A DNA stretch of 64,000 nt, taken from NCBI RefSeq assembly GCF_900099825.1, contig NZ_LT629693.1, forward strand, positions 620,001 to 684,000, written 5' to 3'. This DNA comes from Bradyrhizobium ottawaense. Its GTDB lineage: Bacteria; Pseudomonadota; Alphaproteobacteria; Rhizobiales; Xanthobacteraceae. The position numbers were made by a program, and so were the translations under genes. Below, one piece after another: positions 9,145 to 17,689 of the stretch. The notes under the pieces were generated by a model. The model did no database searches. It saw only the letters and a list, made by a program, of their open reading frames with translations, and was not told where the DNA came from. Position 1 is the stretch's first letter. Every line of letters starts with the position of its first letter.

Positions 9145-9158
9145 TTGACGGCTGTCAG
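9145..9158 (-). promoter_or_regulatory. FNR/FixK-type box for DUF1931
   Basis: TTGACGGCTGTCAG, 56.5 bp from the DUF1931 start, one of two boxes in a divergent promoter. Confidence 0.7.
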
Positions 9159-9190
9159 ATTCTCCTGGTTTTCTTGCTGGTGCAAAACAA

Positions 9191-9204
9191 TTGATCCCCG
9201 TCAG
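9191..9204 (+). promoter_or_regulatory. FNR/FixK-type box for DUF2188 copy A
   Basis: TTGATCCCCGTCAG, 60.5 bp from the start at 9258. Confidence 0.7.
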
Positions 9205-9257
9205 GGCACCGCCGCCGATCCTGTGCCAACCGTTACTCGCCGGCGGGAGTTCAGGCG

Positions 9258-9488
9258 ATGGCAACAGCCGCTATTCATATTGTTCCGGACGATAGCTTCG
9301 ACGACTGGATCGTGCGCGGCGACATTGGCGACGAGTTCGGCCACTACCCCACCAGAGAAGCCGCCGAGCGGGTCGCCGAGGCAATCGCGCAACAGCGCGA
9401 GACCGAACTCGTCGTTCACCTTCCTGACGGGAGAACAACCTGCAGGAGCTTCGCGAAGGGGTGGCTCGCCAGATTGTTCCGGCGATGA
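9258..9488 (+). CDS. DUF2188-type small protein, copy A, 76 aa
   Basis: The protein opens MATAAIHIVPDDSFDDWIVR, continues with FGHYPTREAAERVAEAIA, then TELVVHLPDGRTTCRSFAKGW. The strand-helix-strand layout and VVHLPDGR signature match DUF2188. It is transcribed divergently from DUF1931 and has its own box. It is strongly similar to copy B at 18834, so the whole divergent unit was duplicated. Function is unknown. Confidence 0.75.
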   Translation: MATAAIHIVPDDSFDDWIVRGDIGDEFGHYPTREAAERVAEAIAQQRETELVVHLPDGRTTCRSFAKGWLARLFRR

Positions 9489-9578
9489 TCGGACGCAATC
9501 GGCCAGTTCCCTATTACACCTTGACGCCGTCAACGTGTGAATAAGCGTGCAAGAGTGACCCCTCCACCGCTAGATGCA

Positions 9579-10470
9579 TCAATAGTTTAGCGTGCCGATC
9601 GGCGTCGGGACCCCGCGCCGATTAACAGCTTCGACGCCGAGAGCGCAGCGCACTGGCTTCGCGAAGGCTTGGGCGACCTCATCGCGTTCGGCCGCAAATT
9701 TATCGCAAACCCCGATTTGCTCGTCCGGCTGCGCATCGGCACACCGTTGAACGTCGACGATCCAACTACCTTCTACGGTGGAGGCGCGAAGGGATATCGC
9801 TCCGGCGGAGCCCCACGGTGCGTTCAACAACTGAAGAGAATTATTGCCAAACGACCATTCGGGATGAGTCCCCTCGATCAGGCCCGCACCGTTTTCAACT
9901 AGCCCAACGGCCAGACCCAACACCGTATTCGGGAGGGCCCATCTTTCCTACTAATGAGGATCTACCCTCGACCCAGGTCCTAAAATCGGCGCTAAAGGCA
10001 CCGAGGATCGCTCCATTTGCAAACTTCTCTCCATTAATCGCTGAAGTAGTACCGCCAATCAAACTGGACTTCACAACATTACCTGTATAGCCCATTTCCT
10101 GGGGGCCATATGTGCTGACTGCTGTGGCAATGAGGCCGGCTTCGAATCCGGTCCAGAAATTACCGCCTTCCGCAGCCTGACGAGTTCCGGCAATCGCACC
10201 ATGGGTGGCAATCGAACCGACCCCGGATGCGGTCGTCGTCTGCGTACCAACCGCACCAAAATAAGCATTGGCTTCCGCGGACGCAGCGCCCGCAAAAGCG
10301 CGCCGATTATGTCGTCCGCGCTGCCTCCGTACAGAGCAGCTCCGAGCGCCCCGCCAGCGGCACCAGCGGCCATTCGGAGCTGGAACGCCTTCGTGGTCTT
10401 CTTGTCCGAGTTGCGATTTCTCAGACGGAGTTCGATGGTCTGTCCGCCTCGCGCCAAACCGGACCTTCCT
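9579..10470 (-). pseudogene. Rhs/filamentous-haemagglutinin-like C-terminal remnant
   Basis: Three minus-strand frames joined by shifts give LRMAAGAAGGALGAALYGG, then GNFWTGFEAGLIATAVSTYG, NVVKSSLIGGTTSAINGEKF and ANGAILGAFSADF, then NTVLGLAVGLVENGAGLIEG with NNSLQLLNAPWGSAGAISL. This Gly/Ala-rich order resembles the region before the toxic tip of Rhs or haemagglutinin-type proteins. There is no intact start and at least two frameshifts. It is a decayed piece of a much larger secreted protein. The family assignment is approximate. Confidence 0.4.
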
Positions 10471-10651
10471 CAAACGTGGCTTTTGACCCTGAGCCGACGT
10501 ATGGTGGTGGTGCCGGCTTGCAGCGCCAATTGTCATTCCCACAGACCGGCACAAGAGAAGCGAACGATTTAGGCCCGAGTGACGTTAGGGTTGGGGCTAT
10601 TCAACCCAGAAGGGGAGTGGTGATACCCTCGAACCCTGAGCGTGAAGACCC

Positions 10652-11656
10652 ATGCGCGCATACGTTCTCAAGCATTACGGCGGCCCTGAAGGCTCGCAGT
10701 TGATGGATGTCCCGGCACCTACGCCGAGGCCGCGCGATATTCTTGTTGAAGTACACGCTGCCGGTCTGAACCCGGTAGACTACAAGTTCCGACAAGGGAA
10801 GCTTCGCGCAATCCTACGGCCAAAGCTTCCGTTCGTGCTCGGCAACGAACTCGCGGGCGAAGTTATTGCCTTGGGCAGCGACGTCAAACGGTGGCGCGTG
10901 GGTGACCGTGTGTTTGCCCGGGTCGCAAAGGATCGTGGTGGCGCATTCGCGGACCAAGCATGCGTCGACGAGGATCACGCTGCGCTTATGCCCCGGAATC
11001 TGGATTTCACGACTGCCGCGGCCGTACCGCTGGCGGGGCTGACCGCTCTGCAGGCATTAAGGGACGAGCTCGGTGTCAAACCAGGACAGAAAGTGTTCAT
11101 TTCAGGCGGTGCCGGAGGGGTCGGCACCTTTGCGATTCAGATCGCCAAATGGTTGGGTGCACATGTAACAACAACGGCTTCGAAGCGAGGTGAAGCGTTG
11201 GTGCGCTCGCTCGGCTGTGATGGGGTGATCGATTATGCGACTCAGGATATCTCCAAAGCGGAAGGCAGATTTGATGCGGGGTTTGACCTGATCGGCGGCA
11301 AAACCCTGGAGCAAATGTTCGAAATCATGAAGCCGGGAACCAAGATCGTTTCAATAGCCGGTGTTCCGGAGCCGCAAACGGCGATCAAGGACCTCGGAGG
11401 CCGCCGCGCCCTTGCCGTCGTGTTCTGGATCATCAGCTACGGTATCAGATCGCGAGCTCGACGCGTAGGGGTCAGCTATCGATATCTTTTCATGCATGCA
11501 AGCGGTACTGAGCTCGCTGGGCTTGCCGAACTCATCGAACAGGGACAACTGAAGGTCATCATCGACAAAACATGTCCGTTTACGAAAATTCCCGAGGCTC
11601 TAGCCTACGTCGAAAGCGGACACGCCAAAGGGAAAGTCGTAGTTACGATGAGGTGA
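10652..11656 (+). CDS. Zinc-independent quinone oxidoreductase-like MDR dehydrogenase, 334 aa
   Basis: Medium-chain dehydrogenase/reductase of the quinone oxidoreductase branch. The N-terminal GroES-like domain includes AGLNPVDYKFRQG and GNELAGEVIALGSDVKRWRVGDRVFA. The nucleotide-binding domain includes the glycine motif SGGAGGVGTFAIQIAKWLGA, typical of NADPH binding. The zinc-ligand cysteines of true alcohol dehydrogenases are absent. The likely reaction is NADPH-dependent reduction of a quinone or enone in the cytoplasm. It stands alone between pseudogenes, with no box nearby. Confidence 0.85.
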   Translation: MRAYVLKHYGGPEGSQLMDVPAPTPRPRDILVEVHAAGLNPVDYKFRQGKLRAILRPKLPFVLGNELAGEVIALGSDVKRWRVGDRVFARVAKDRGGAFADQACVDEDHAALMPRNLDFTTAAAVPLAGLTALQALRDELGVKPGQKVFISGGAGGVGTFAIQIAKWLGAHVTTTASKRGEALVRSLGCDGVIDYATQDISKAEGRFDAGFDLIGGKTLEQMFEIMKPGTKIVSIAGVPEPQTAIKDLGGRRALAVVFWIISYGIRSRARRVGVSYRYLFMHASGTELAGLAELIEQGQLKVIIDKTCPFTKIPEALAYVESGHAKGKVVVTMR

Positions 11657-11829
11657 TGACTTGCCCCGCCTCGACGAGGTGGCCCGGTGCTCATCAGCGA
11701 TTTGCGGATGCTTGGCCCCACCGTTAACGCGCGCACCTTGTGCCAGCAAATTGCACAAAGCGTCAGTTATAGCGGTGTAACGACATGTCCCTAGTCGGGT
11801 GCACTGCGGCCAAAGTCTCGCTTTTGGTA
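11657..11829. other. Intergenic, no gene recognised
   Basis: Short stretch with no supported gene; it follows the dehydrogenase and precedes a series of gene fragments. Confidence 0.4.
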
Positions 11830-12201
11830 GAGTCGAGATGTGGCGCGGTGGCGTTAGACCGAACGCGATCACGACATTGACCAGCGGGCCCGCGATCGCG
11901 ATGAGGAATTCCTCCAGCGGTTTTTCCGGAATGCGCTCCAGCCGCGCAACGCCACCGATCGGAAGCAGGATGACATCGGGTGTCAGAACGCCGAATGCGC
12001 GCGCCGTCAGGATGTGGCCGAATTCATACGCCAGCACGCAGAGGAACAGAAGCACCACGAATAGATGGCTGCTCTCCACGCCGCGTTGGGCCCGCCCCAG
12101 ACGTAGCTCGCGCCGAAAATCCAGGCGAGGAAGAGGATGAACGTGATGTGGATCCGAACGGCTGTTCCGGCGATGGAACCGATCTTCAGGGACCAAGACA
12201 T
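11830..12201 (-). pseudogene. M50 (site-2 protease-like) membrane metalloprotease fragment
   Basis: The start MSWSLKIGSIAGTAVRIHIT is in one frame and the continuation LFVVLLFLCVLAYEFGHILT, ARAFGVLTPDVILLPIGGVA, EKPLEEFLIAIAGPLVNVVI in another. These are the zinc-motif helix, the RLERIP region and the GPLVN motif of small M50 proteases. The expected zinc motif HEFGH reads YEFGH here, so the first zinc ligand is lost. The protein ends after the second motif. A frameshift, an active-site change and a truncation make it clearly inactive. Confidence 0.65.
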
Positions 12202-12332
12202 GGCTTGCCTCGCAATGGTCGGGCTTCGAGGCAGACTTAAGGAGGAAGTCCTGCTTTTTCGAGGGCCGCGGCGTTAGGATGAAGCGGCTGTCCTGCTGCC
12301 GCATTGACAAACCGCAGGCCCAAGCGGGCGTC

Positions 12333-12425
12333 ATGAAAGCGAAATTGACCGACGAAGCCCGCAAATCAGTGCTTGCCAAGTTGTCCGGCTGGAGCGAGGT
12401 GGCCGGCAGCGATGTCGCCTCACGC
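12333..12425 (+). pseudogene. 4a-hydroxytetrahydrobiopterin dehydratase (PhhB-like) N-terminal fragment
   Basis: The peptide MKAKLTDEARKSVLAKLSGW followed by SEVAGSDVASR matches the first 30 residues of pterin-4a-carbinolamine dehydratases. The catalytic histidines lie further on and are missing. It is a short remnant among other fragments. Confidence 0.45.
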
Positions 12426-12538
12426 GTCAGCCAGACGCCTTATGCGGTCTCGATAAGGACATCCTTTGCTCGCATCGTGGTGCACCGCTCGGCCCGACGG
12501 TTGAGCTTCGGGGCTTTGGCGCGAAGCAATGCGATGAA

Positions 12539-12694
12539 ATGACAGGCGTTGAGCTCGCGAAAGCGATCCACGCCACATATCCGGGCTTGCCGGTCATCGT
12601 CGTCACCGGCTACGTCAATCGCGAGGAACTAAAGGATTTCGGCGAAGCACGAATGCTTCAGAAGCCCTATACCGAAGGCGAACGCCTGTGGTGA
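12539..12694 (+). pseudogene. Receiver-domain fragment duplicated from the hybrid kinase at 52.8 kb
   Basis: The translation MTGVELAKAIHATYPGLPVI continues with VVTGYVNREELKDFGEARML and QKPYTEGERLW. It is nearly identical, also at DNA level, to the last receiver domain of the hybrid kinase, complement 52859-52998 (VVSGYGNREELKDFGEARIL). By eye roughly nine bases in ten match. The N-terminal half of the receiver, with the phosphorylated Asp, is absent. Confidence 0.75.
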
Positions 12695-12828
12695 GCCAGC
12701 AGGCGGCGCCGCTGCCGCCGAAGATCGAGGTGCGCCCCGCGCCCGGTGTGGCGCGGCCGGCGAAGCCGCGGCGGCCGCCGCTCGTCCTGACGCCCCCGGT
12801 TGCGAATCCACCGCGATCCGCGGTCTAG
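12691..12828 (+). pseudogene. Proline-rich C-terminal remnant
   Basis: A frame entered at a GTG reads QQAAPLPPKIEVRPAPG, then RPAKPRRPPLVLTPPV, and ends PRSAV before TAG. It looks like the tail of a larger protein and is joined directly to the receiver fragment. Its origin is not recognised. Confidence 0.25.
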
Positions 12829-12861
12829 GGCGGATGCAGAGCGCGAAGTTGACCCGTCCCT

Positions 12862-14112
12862 CTAATCGGATCGGGTGCGAAGTTGGTCGCGGGCCTTTCC
12901 CACGGTTTCAGCGGAAACCGGCGCGGCCGCCGTTTGCCAGGCATTTCGAACGTAGGTCAGGACGGCGGCGACCTGGTCGTCATTCAATTGCCAGCCGAAC
13001 GACGGCATGCCCGGCGCGGTCGGTTCGGCTGTGGTGGCCACGCTACGTCCGCCGCGCAGGACAAGTCGAATGGCTGTCGTTGGGTCGCTGGCATGGACAA
13101 GCGAAGATTGCGCCAGCGATGGAAACAGCATCGCCACCCCGCGTCCGTCGATACCATGACAGGCGGAGCATTGATCGCGATAGATGGCCTGGCCTGCGGT
13201 CATGACGGGTGATGCTGCTTGCGCCGTCGTCGCATCCTGCCTCCCCGGCAGTGACTTCAGATAGATCGCGATCGCATTGAGATCGCTGTCGCTATATTGG
13301 GATGTGGAATTGAGGATTTCTTCAGTCATCGGTCCGATGGCAGCGGTCAACCGGTTGTGGCCGGTCTTGAGATAGCCTGTGATATCGGCCTCGCTCCACC
13401 GGCCCAGTCCCTGATTGGTGTCTCCGGTGATATCAGGTGCAAACCAGCCCTGCAGGTTGAAGCCGCGAAGGTTATCGCTGGTCTTGTCGCCTCCGAGCAG
13501 GGATTTCGGGGTATGGCAGCTCGTGCAATGGCCGGGGCCTTGCACCAGATAAGCGCCGCGATTCCAGGTCGGGGACTGGTGGCTGTCGGGCTGGAATTCT
13601 CCCTCGGTGAAATACAGCGCGTCCCAGGCCCGCATCGCCGCCCGAATATTGAATGGAAACGGCAGCGTGTTGGAATTGACCGGCTGATGTACGGGCTCGA
13701 CCGTTGCCAGGTAAGCCCGGATCGCAAGCACGTCGTCACGCGACATCTTGGTGTACGCAGGAAACGGCATCGCAGGGTACAGCCGGCTGCCATCCGGATG
13801 CAGCCCTTTGCGGACCGCGTTTTCGAACTGCTCGTCGGTCCATGCGCCGATACCGGTGTCGGCGTCGGGCGTGATATTGGACGAGGTGATAACGCCGAAC
13901 GGCGTTTCGATCGCACGACCGCCGGCAAAGGGCTTGCCGACGTTCGGCACGGTATGACACGCGTAGCAGTCTGCGACCGTCGCCAGGTAATGACCCTTTT
14001 CGATCTGATCGAACGCCTGGGCGTCCGGATTCGCAGCGCCGCTGAATCCGAGCCCGGACAGCCAGACGGCCACCGTACAAATCAGAATTGAGGGTGTCCG
14101 CGCTCTATGCAT
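12862..14112 (-). CDS. Triheme cytochrome c subunit of FAD-dependent membrane dehydrogenase
   Basis: The 416-residue protein has an N-terminal signal peptide and three CxxCH heme sites: DCYACHT, HCTSCHT and QCSACHG. This is the layout of the cytochrome subunit of membrane-bound gluconate, sorbitol or alcohol dehydrogenases. It passes electrons from the flavoprotein to ubiquinone on the periplasmic side. It is the third gene of a three-gene operon; its ATG overlaps the flavoprotein stop by eight bases. Expression probably follows the box at 16680-16693. Confidence 0.88.
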   Translation of the reverse strand: MHRARTPSILICTVAVWLSGLGFSGAANPDAQAFDQIEKGHYLATVADCYACHTVPNVGKPFAGGRAIETPFGVITSSNITPDADTGIGAWTDEQFENAVRKGLHPDGSRLYPAMPFPAYTKMSRDDVLAIRAYLATVEPVHQPVNSNTLPFPFNIRAAMRAWDALYFTEGEFQPDSHQSPTWNRGAYLVQGPGHCTSCHTPKSLLGGDKTSDNLRGFNLQGWFAPDITGDTNQGLGRWSEADITGYLKTGHNRLTAAIGPMTEEILNSTSQYSDSDLNAIAIYLKSLPGRQDATTAQAASPVMTAGQAIYRDQCSACHGIDGRGVAMLFPSLAQSSLVHASDPTTAIRLVLRGGRSVATTAEPTAPGMPSFGWQLNDDQVAAVLTYVRNAWQTAAAPVSAETVGKARDQLRTRSD

Positions 14113-15883
14113 GGATCAGCGGCCCCGGATTCTTCAGATACTGTTTGCGGATTGCCGCAGCCGACCAATACGCCAACGCTGCCACCGTGCCGGTCGGGTT
14201 GTAGCCGGGGTTTTGCGGGAATGCGCTGGCGCCCATCACAAACAGGTTCGGTACGTCCCAGTTTTGCAGGTAGCGATTGATCGCGCTGGTAGAGGGATCG
14301 GCGCCCATGATCGCGCCGCCATTGAGGTGCGTGGTCTGGTAATCGGTCGAATCGTACGGTCCCTTGCGATACTGCTTGTCGACCGTATGCGCGCCCATCT
14401 CCCGGATGATCTCGGCGAACTTGTCGGTTAGGAAGACATTCTGCTTCAGCTCATTGTCGTGGAAATCGATGGTCAGCCGCACCAGCGGGCGGCCGAAGCG
14501 ATCCTTGTAGGTGGGATCGAGATCAAGATAGACATCGCGATAGCTGTAGAAGCTTCCGTGGACGCCGGTTCCCGGTTTGACGGTGCTGAGATAGTTGTCG
14601 CGCACCGCGCTCTTCCAGGCCGCACCCCATTTTGGCGTGCCGGGCGGCACAAGCGTTGACTGAATCGGCCGGCCGTTGGTCTGCACCTGGCCCATGTAGC
14701 CGCCACCGACGAAGCCGTGCGGGCCGTGATCGAAATTGTCGCCGTTGAATTCGTCGATGCACATGCCGATCGAACCCGACGAAATGAACGGATTGAAGTT
14801 GAATTTCTTGTTGTCGAAGAAGCCGTTGACGCTCGATATCGTCTGATGCGTGAAATTTCGGCCGACCACGCCAGTGTTGGCGGCGGGGTCATAGGGGCTA
14901 CCTATCTTCGAGTGCAGCAAAAGGTGCACGTTAAAGATGGCGTAGGCCGACAGGATGACGAGGTCGGCGGGCTGCTCCCATTCGACGCCGCCGGTATCGA
15001 CGAAGGTGACGCCGGTGGCATGCTTGCCCGAACGGTCGAGGTCGATGCGTATCACTTCCGAAGTGTCGCGCAGCGAAAAATTCGATTTGCGGATCAGGAA
15101 TGGCAAGATGGTCGTCTGCGGACTGGATTTGGAATAATTGCCGCAACCGAACCACTCGCAAAATCCGCAATAGGTGCATGGGCCCAAATGAAGCCCCAGC
15201 GGATTTGTATAGGCCTGCGACATATTGCCGGACGGCTGGGGAAAAGGCTTGTAGCCGAGGTCGCGCGCGGCCTTTGCAAACAGTGTGTGGCTGAAGGGCT
15301 GTTTTTGCGCAGGGTTGGGGTAGGGCCGTGAGCGCGGTCCCTCAAACGGATTACCGCCTTCCTGAATCTGGCCGCGTAGATTGCCCGCCGTGCCGCAGGT
15401 GCCGGTAAGATACTCGAAAGCGTCGTAATGCTGCTCGAGATCGTCATAGGTCACGCCCCAGTCCTGGATCGTCATATCCTGGGGCAGGAACGAAGCGCCG
15501 TAACGCTCGGTCAAATGGGTTTTCAGCAAGAAATCCGATGGCAGGAAGCGAAAGGTTTCCGCATTCCAGTGCACGCCGCCGCCGCCGACGCCGTTCGGCG
15601 GCATGAATGAGCCCCAGTCGCGGATCGGCAGCGCGGTTTGATCCATCTTGTTGCGGAATGTGAAAGTCGTTTGCTCCGGGCGCAGGAAAAGCTCGTGGCG
15701 GATGCGATAGCGCAACTCGTCTTGGGCATAGTTTGGCGGGAATTCGGTCGGAGTGTCGCGCCAGGGACCGCGCTCGATTGCGATCACATCGAGGCCCTCG
15801 TCGGTCAGCTCGTTGGCCATGATGGACCCTGTCCACCCAAGCCCGACGATAACGACGTCCTTTTTTGGAAGCTTCCGCGACAT
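14105..15883 (-). CDS. GMC-type FAD flavoprotein subunit, gluconate 2-dehydrogenase-like
   Basis: About 592 residues. The N-terminus has the FAD-binding motif VVIVGLGWTGSIMANELTDE followed by GLDVIAIERGPWR. A cysteine-rich segment CTYCGFCEWFGCG is typical of the gluconate-dehydrogenase flavoprotein branch of the GMC family, and the C-terminus has NPTGTVAALAYW. It would oxidise a sugar or sugar acid in the periplasm and hand electrons to the cytochrome subunit. The ATG at 15883 has AGGAGCG directly upstream. The substrate cannot be told from sequence. Confidence 0.87.
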   Translation of the reverse strand: MSRKLPKKDVVIVGLGWTGSIMANELTDEGLDVIAIERGPWRDTPTEFPPNYAQDELRYRIRHELFLRPEQTTFTFRNKMDQTALPIRDWGSFMPPNGVGGGGVHWNAETFRFLPSDFLLKTHLTERYGASFLPQDMTIQDWGVTYDDLEQHYDAFEYLTGTCGTAGNLRGQIQEGGNPFEGPRSRPYPNPAQKQPFSHTLFAKAARDLGYKPFPQPSGNMSQAYTNPLGLHLGPCTYCGFCEWFGCGNYSKSSPQTTILPFLIRKSNFSLRDTSEVIRIDLDRSGKHATGVTFVDTGGVEWEQPADLVILSAYAIFNVHLLLHSKIGSPYDPAANTGVVGRNFTHQTISSVNGFFDNKKFNFNPFISSGSIGMCIDEFNGDNFDHGPHGFVGGGYMGQVQTNGRPIQSTLVPPGTPKWGAAWKSAVRDNYLSTVKPGTGVHGSFYSYRDVYLDLDPTYKDRFGRPLVRLTIDFHDNELKQNVFLTDKFAEIIREMGAHTVDKQYRKGPYDSTDYQTTHLNGGAIMGADPSTSAINRYLQNWDVPNLFVMGASAFPQNPGYNPTGTVAALAYWSAAAIRKQYLKNPGPLIHA

Positions 15884-15894
15884 CGCTCCTCGCT

Positions 15895-16620
15895 CTAAGT
15901 TTTCGGTGACCAGTCCGTGCGGCCCATGATGCTCACGGGCGGCAGCGGAAAGCGCTCGTTGTGGCGATCGACCCAATCGAGATAATTGTAACGCGCGCCG
16001 GGGTAACCGATCATCTTCCACGCGACCATGTCGCGGTTGCCGCCATACAGCGGGTCAGCAAAGAATCCTTGCTGCACATCCTTGATGACTTGCGCGAAGA
16101 AGACTTTGCCGTCGACGCCTTCGAGCTTGACCTTTACATCCTCAAGGCCCTTGAGAAGGTCGTCCTTTTCCTGATCGGACAGCTCGGGGAAGCGCTTTCC
16201 CTGATGTTTCGACTGACAGTATTTATCGAGCGCGGCGAGAGCGTCGCGATAGCTCGCTGCCGGGCCTTTCGCAGATTGCGCGCCTTGCTGCTTCGTTCCC
16301 GGCATGAAGGGTGGTCTGGTGTAGAGGCCGTCGGACCGGCCGTAGGGGCCGGCCAGCTGGCGATCGATAAATACGCCGCAGCCAGAATCCTTGCCGCCGG
16401 GGGTTTGTGGATCGGGCGGAATGATGCGATCGGCGAGCGCCTCGACGGCGTGGCCTTCATCTGAGGTGAAGTAGTGCCACGGGCCTGGCCTCACCGGGAC
16501 CGGAGGACTGCCCGCATTCGGCGTCCACGGCAGGCCGCCGGAAATGACTGCGGCCCGGCTGTTCATGGTGCTGAGCACCAGGATCGCAGTCCCCGCCAAA
16601 AAGTCGCGGCGCTTCATCAT
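15895..16620 (-). CDS. Gluconate 2-dehydrogenase subunit 3-like (Tat-exported)
   Basis: The N-terminus MMKRRDFLAGTAILVLS is a twin-arginine signal. The mature part has EGHAVEALADRIIPPD, then GCGVFIDRQLAGPYG, and ends with DPLYGGNRDMVAWKMIGYPG, the standard pattern of the small subunit 3 of FAD sugar dehydrogenases. It is needed to export and mature the flavoprotein. It is the first gene of the operon, twelve bases before the flavoprotein. The start is one of two adjacent ATGs (16620 or 16617). Confidence 0.88.
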   Translation of the reverse strand: MMKRRDFLAGTAILVLSTMNSRAAVISGGLPWTPNAGSPPVPVRPGPWHYFTSDEGHAVEALADRIIPPDPQTPGGKDSGCGVFIDRQLAGPYGRSDGLYTRPPFMPGTKQQGAQSAKGPAASYRDALAALDKYCQSKHQGKRFPELSDQEKDDLLKGLEDVKVKLEGVDGKVFFAQVIKDVQQGFFADPLYGGNRDMVAWKMIGYPGARYNYLDWVDRHNERFPLPPVSIMGRTDWSPKT

Positions 16621-16679
16621 CAAGATCCAGCTATAACTGCCAGCCGACCAATGAATGCGGATGTCCTGAAAATGTTTCC

Positions 16680-16693
16680 TTGACGCCCGTCAA
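16680..16693 (-). promoter_or_regulatory. FNR/FixK-type box, perfect, for the FAD dehydrogenase operon
   Basis: TTGACGCCCGTCAA, identical to the box at 1340-1353; centre 66.5 bp from the start at 16620. Confidence 0.75.
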
Positions 16694-16825
16694 TTCCGCG
16701 CATTTGAAGTTAGCGATCCGTTGCAATCGCAACGAGGTAGCGATGATGTCGGAGGTCCATTATTTGCTTGAGCGATCGTCAGAGCCTGATCTCCCGTTCC
16801 ACCCCGATCGTTGCTGGCGCGGGGC

Positions 16826-17335
16826 TCACTCGCGGGGATGGATATTAATCGATGGCTGCCGAAACTTGGCCGTTCCGGAAAATGACCGTAGATCGTCGTC
16901 ATAGTCACCCATCTCTGGATCACCGTGTAGCTCGATGAACAGAGTCACAGCGCGCCAGTATTCAGAAATCGTACCTGTTGGCCGCTCACGCGCCTTCTCC
17001 CAGCCTTCGAACGCAACCTGAAGGGTCCCCCCAGCCTCAAGCGCTCCGGTCAAGCCCGCTGCGAACTTGGGTGTCTCGACTGGCTCACCCGCATTGCGCT
17101 GCTCAAGGGCCTGCAGGGCACGCACACATGCGCGTAGGACGGCGATGCCTAGCGCCGGGTATGACGGACTGCCCGGGGCGAGGTTGATTCCGAAGGCGGC
17201 TAGCGCGTCAGCCACATCCTCCTCGACCGCTGCGATGTCGCCCAAGGCTAACGCCTCTCGCATCGACTTCAGGCTCTCCTCATCCAGCACGCGACGATAG
17301 CGCAGTTGATCTACGGACAAGCCATGCGGCGGCAA
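16826..17335 (-). pseudogene. Tyrosine recombinase (integrase) N-terminal fragment
   Basis: About 169 residues resemble the N-terminal and SAM-like core-binding part of site-specific integrases. A helical region contains LDEESLKSMREALALGDIAA and APGSPSYPALGIAVLRACVR; GTLQVAFEGWEKARERPTGT and ISEYWRAVTLFIELHGD follow, the usual start of the core-binding domain. The catalytic domain (R-H-R-Y) is absent. It marks a past mobile-element integration. Confidence 0.55.
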
Positions 17336-17360
17336 CGTCTCGTAAGGGAACGCCCACGGC

Positions 17361-17648
17361 TCAGGTCACGACGGCTAATGCGCGCTCCAGGCTGGGGCCT
17401 GGCGTGCATTGCGTCGCCTCGATGCGGAAGCGCATCTGGGCTATCGCAAAGGAAAACAGAGCGGCGTTTGGTTTCGCCCATTTCTCCAGCTTGAACGCGC
17501 CTCCGCCCGCCATATTGGTCCTGGCGAACTCCATAGCCCATGGATCTTTCTCGGGCGGTCGAGGGCCGCCGGATCGGCGAATGCGATCGATTTCCCGCGG
17601 CGCAAGCGTTGGGAACATCTGCTCGCGGCGGCTATCGATCGTCGACAT
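17361..17648 (-). pseudogene. Chimeric remnant: start of CNBD/thioredoxin-reductase-like protein joined to unknown sequence
   Basis: The first 25 residues, MSTIDSRREQMFPTLAPREI then DRIRR, resemble the start of fused cyclic-nucleotide-domain/thioredoxin-reductase proteins. From residue 27 the sequence (GPRPPEKDPWAMEFARTN) is unrelated and unrecognised. It lies just downstream of USP copy B on the same strand and beside the integrase fragment, suggesting a deletion junction. Confidence 0.35.
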
Positions 17649-17689
17649 CTCAGGCCTCGCTTTATCGGGGATGTGGGCGATGCGTGTCT

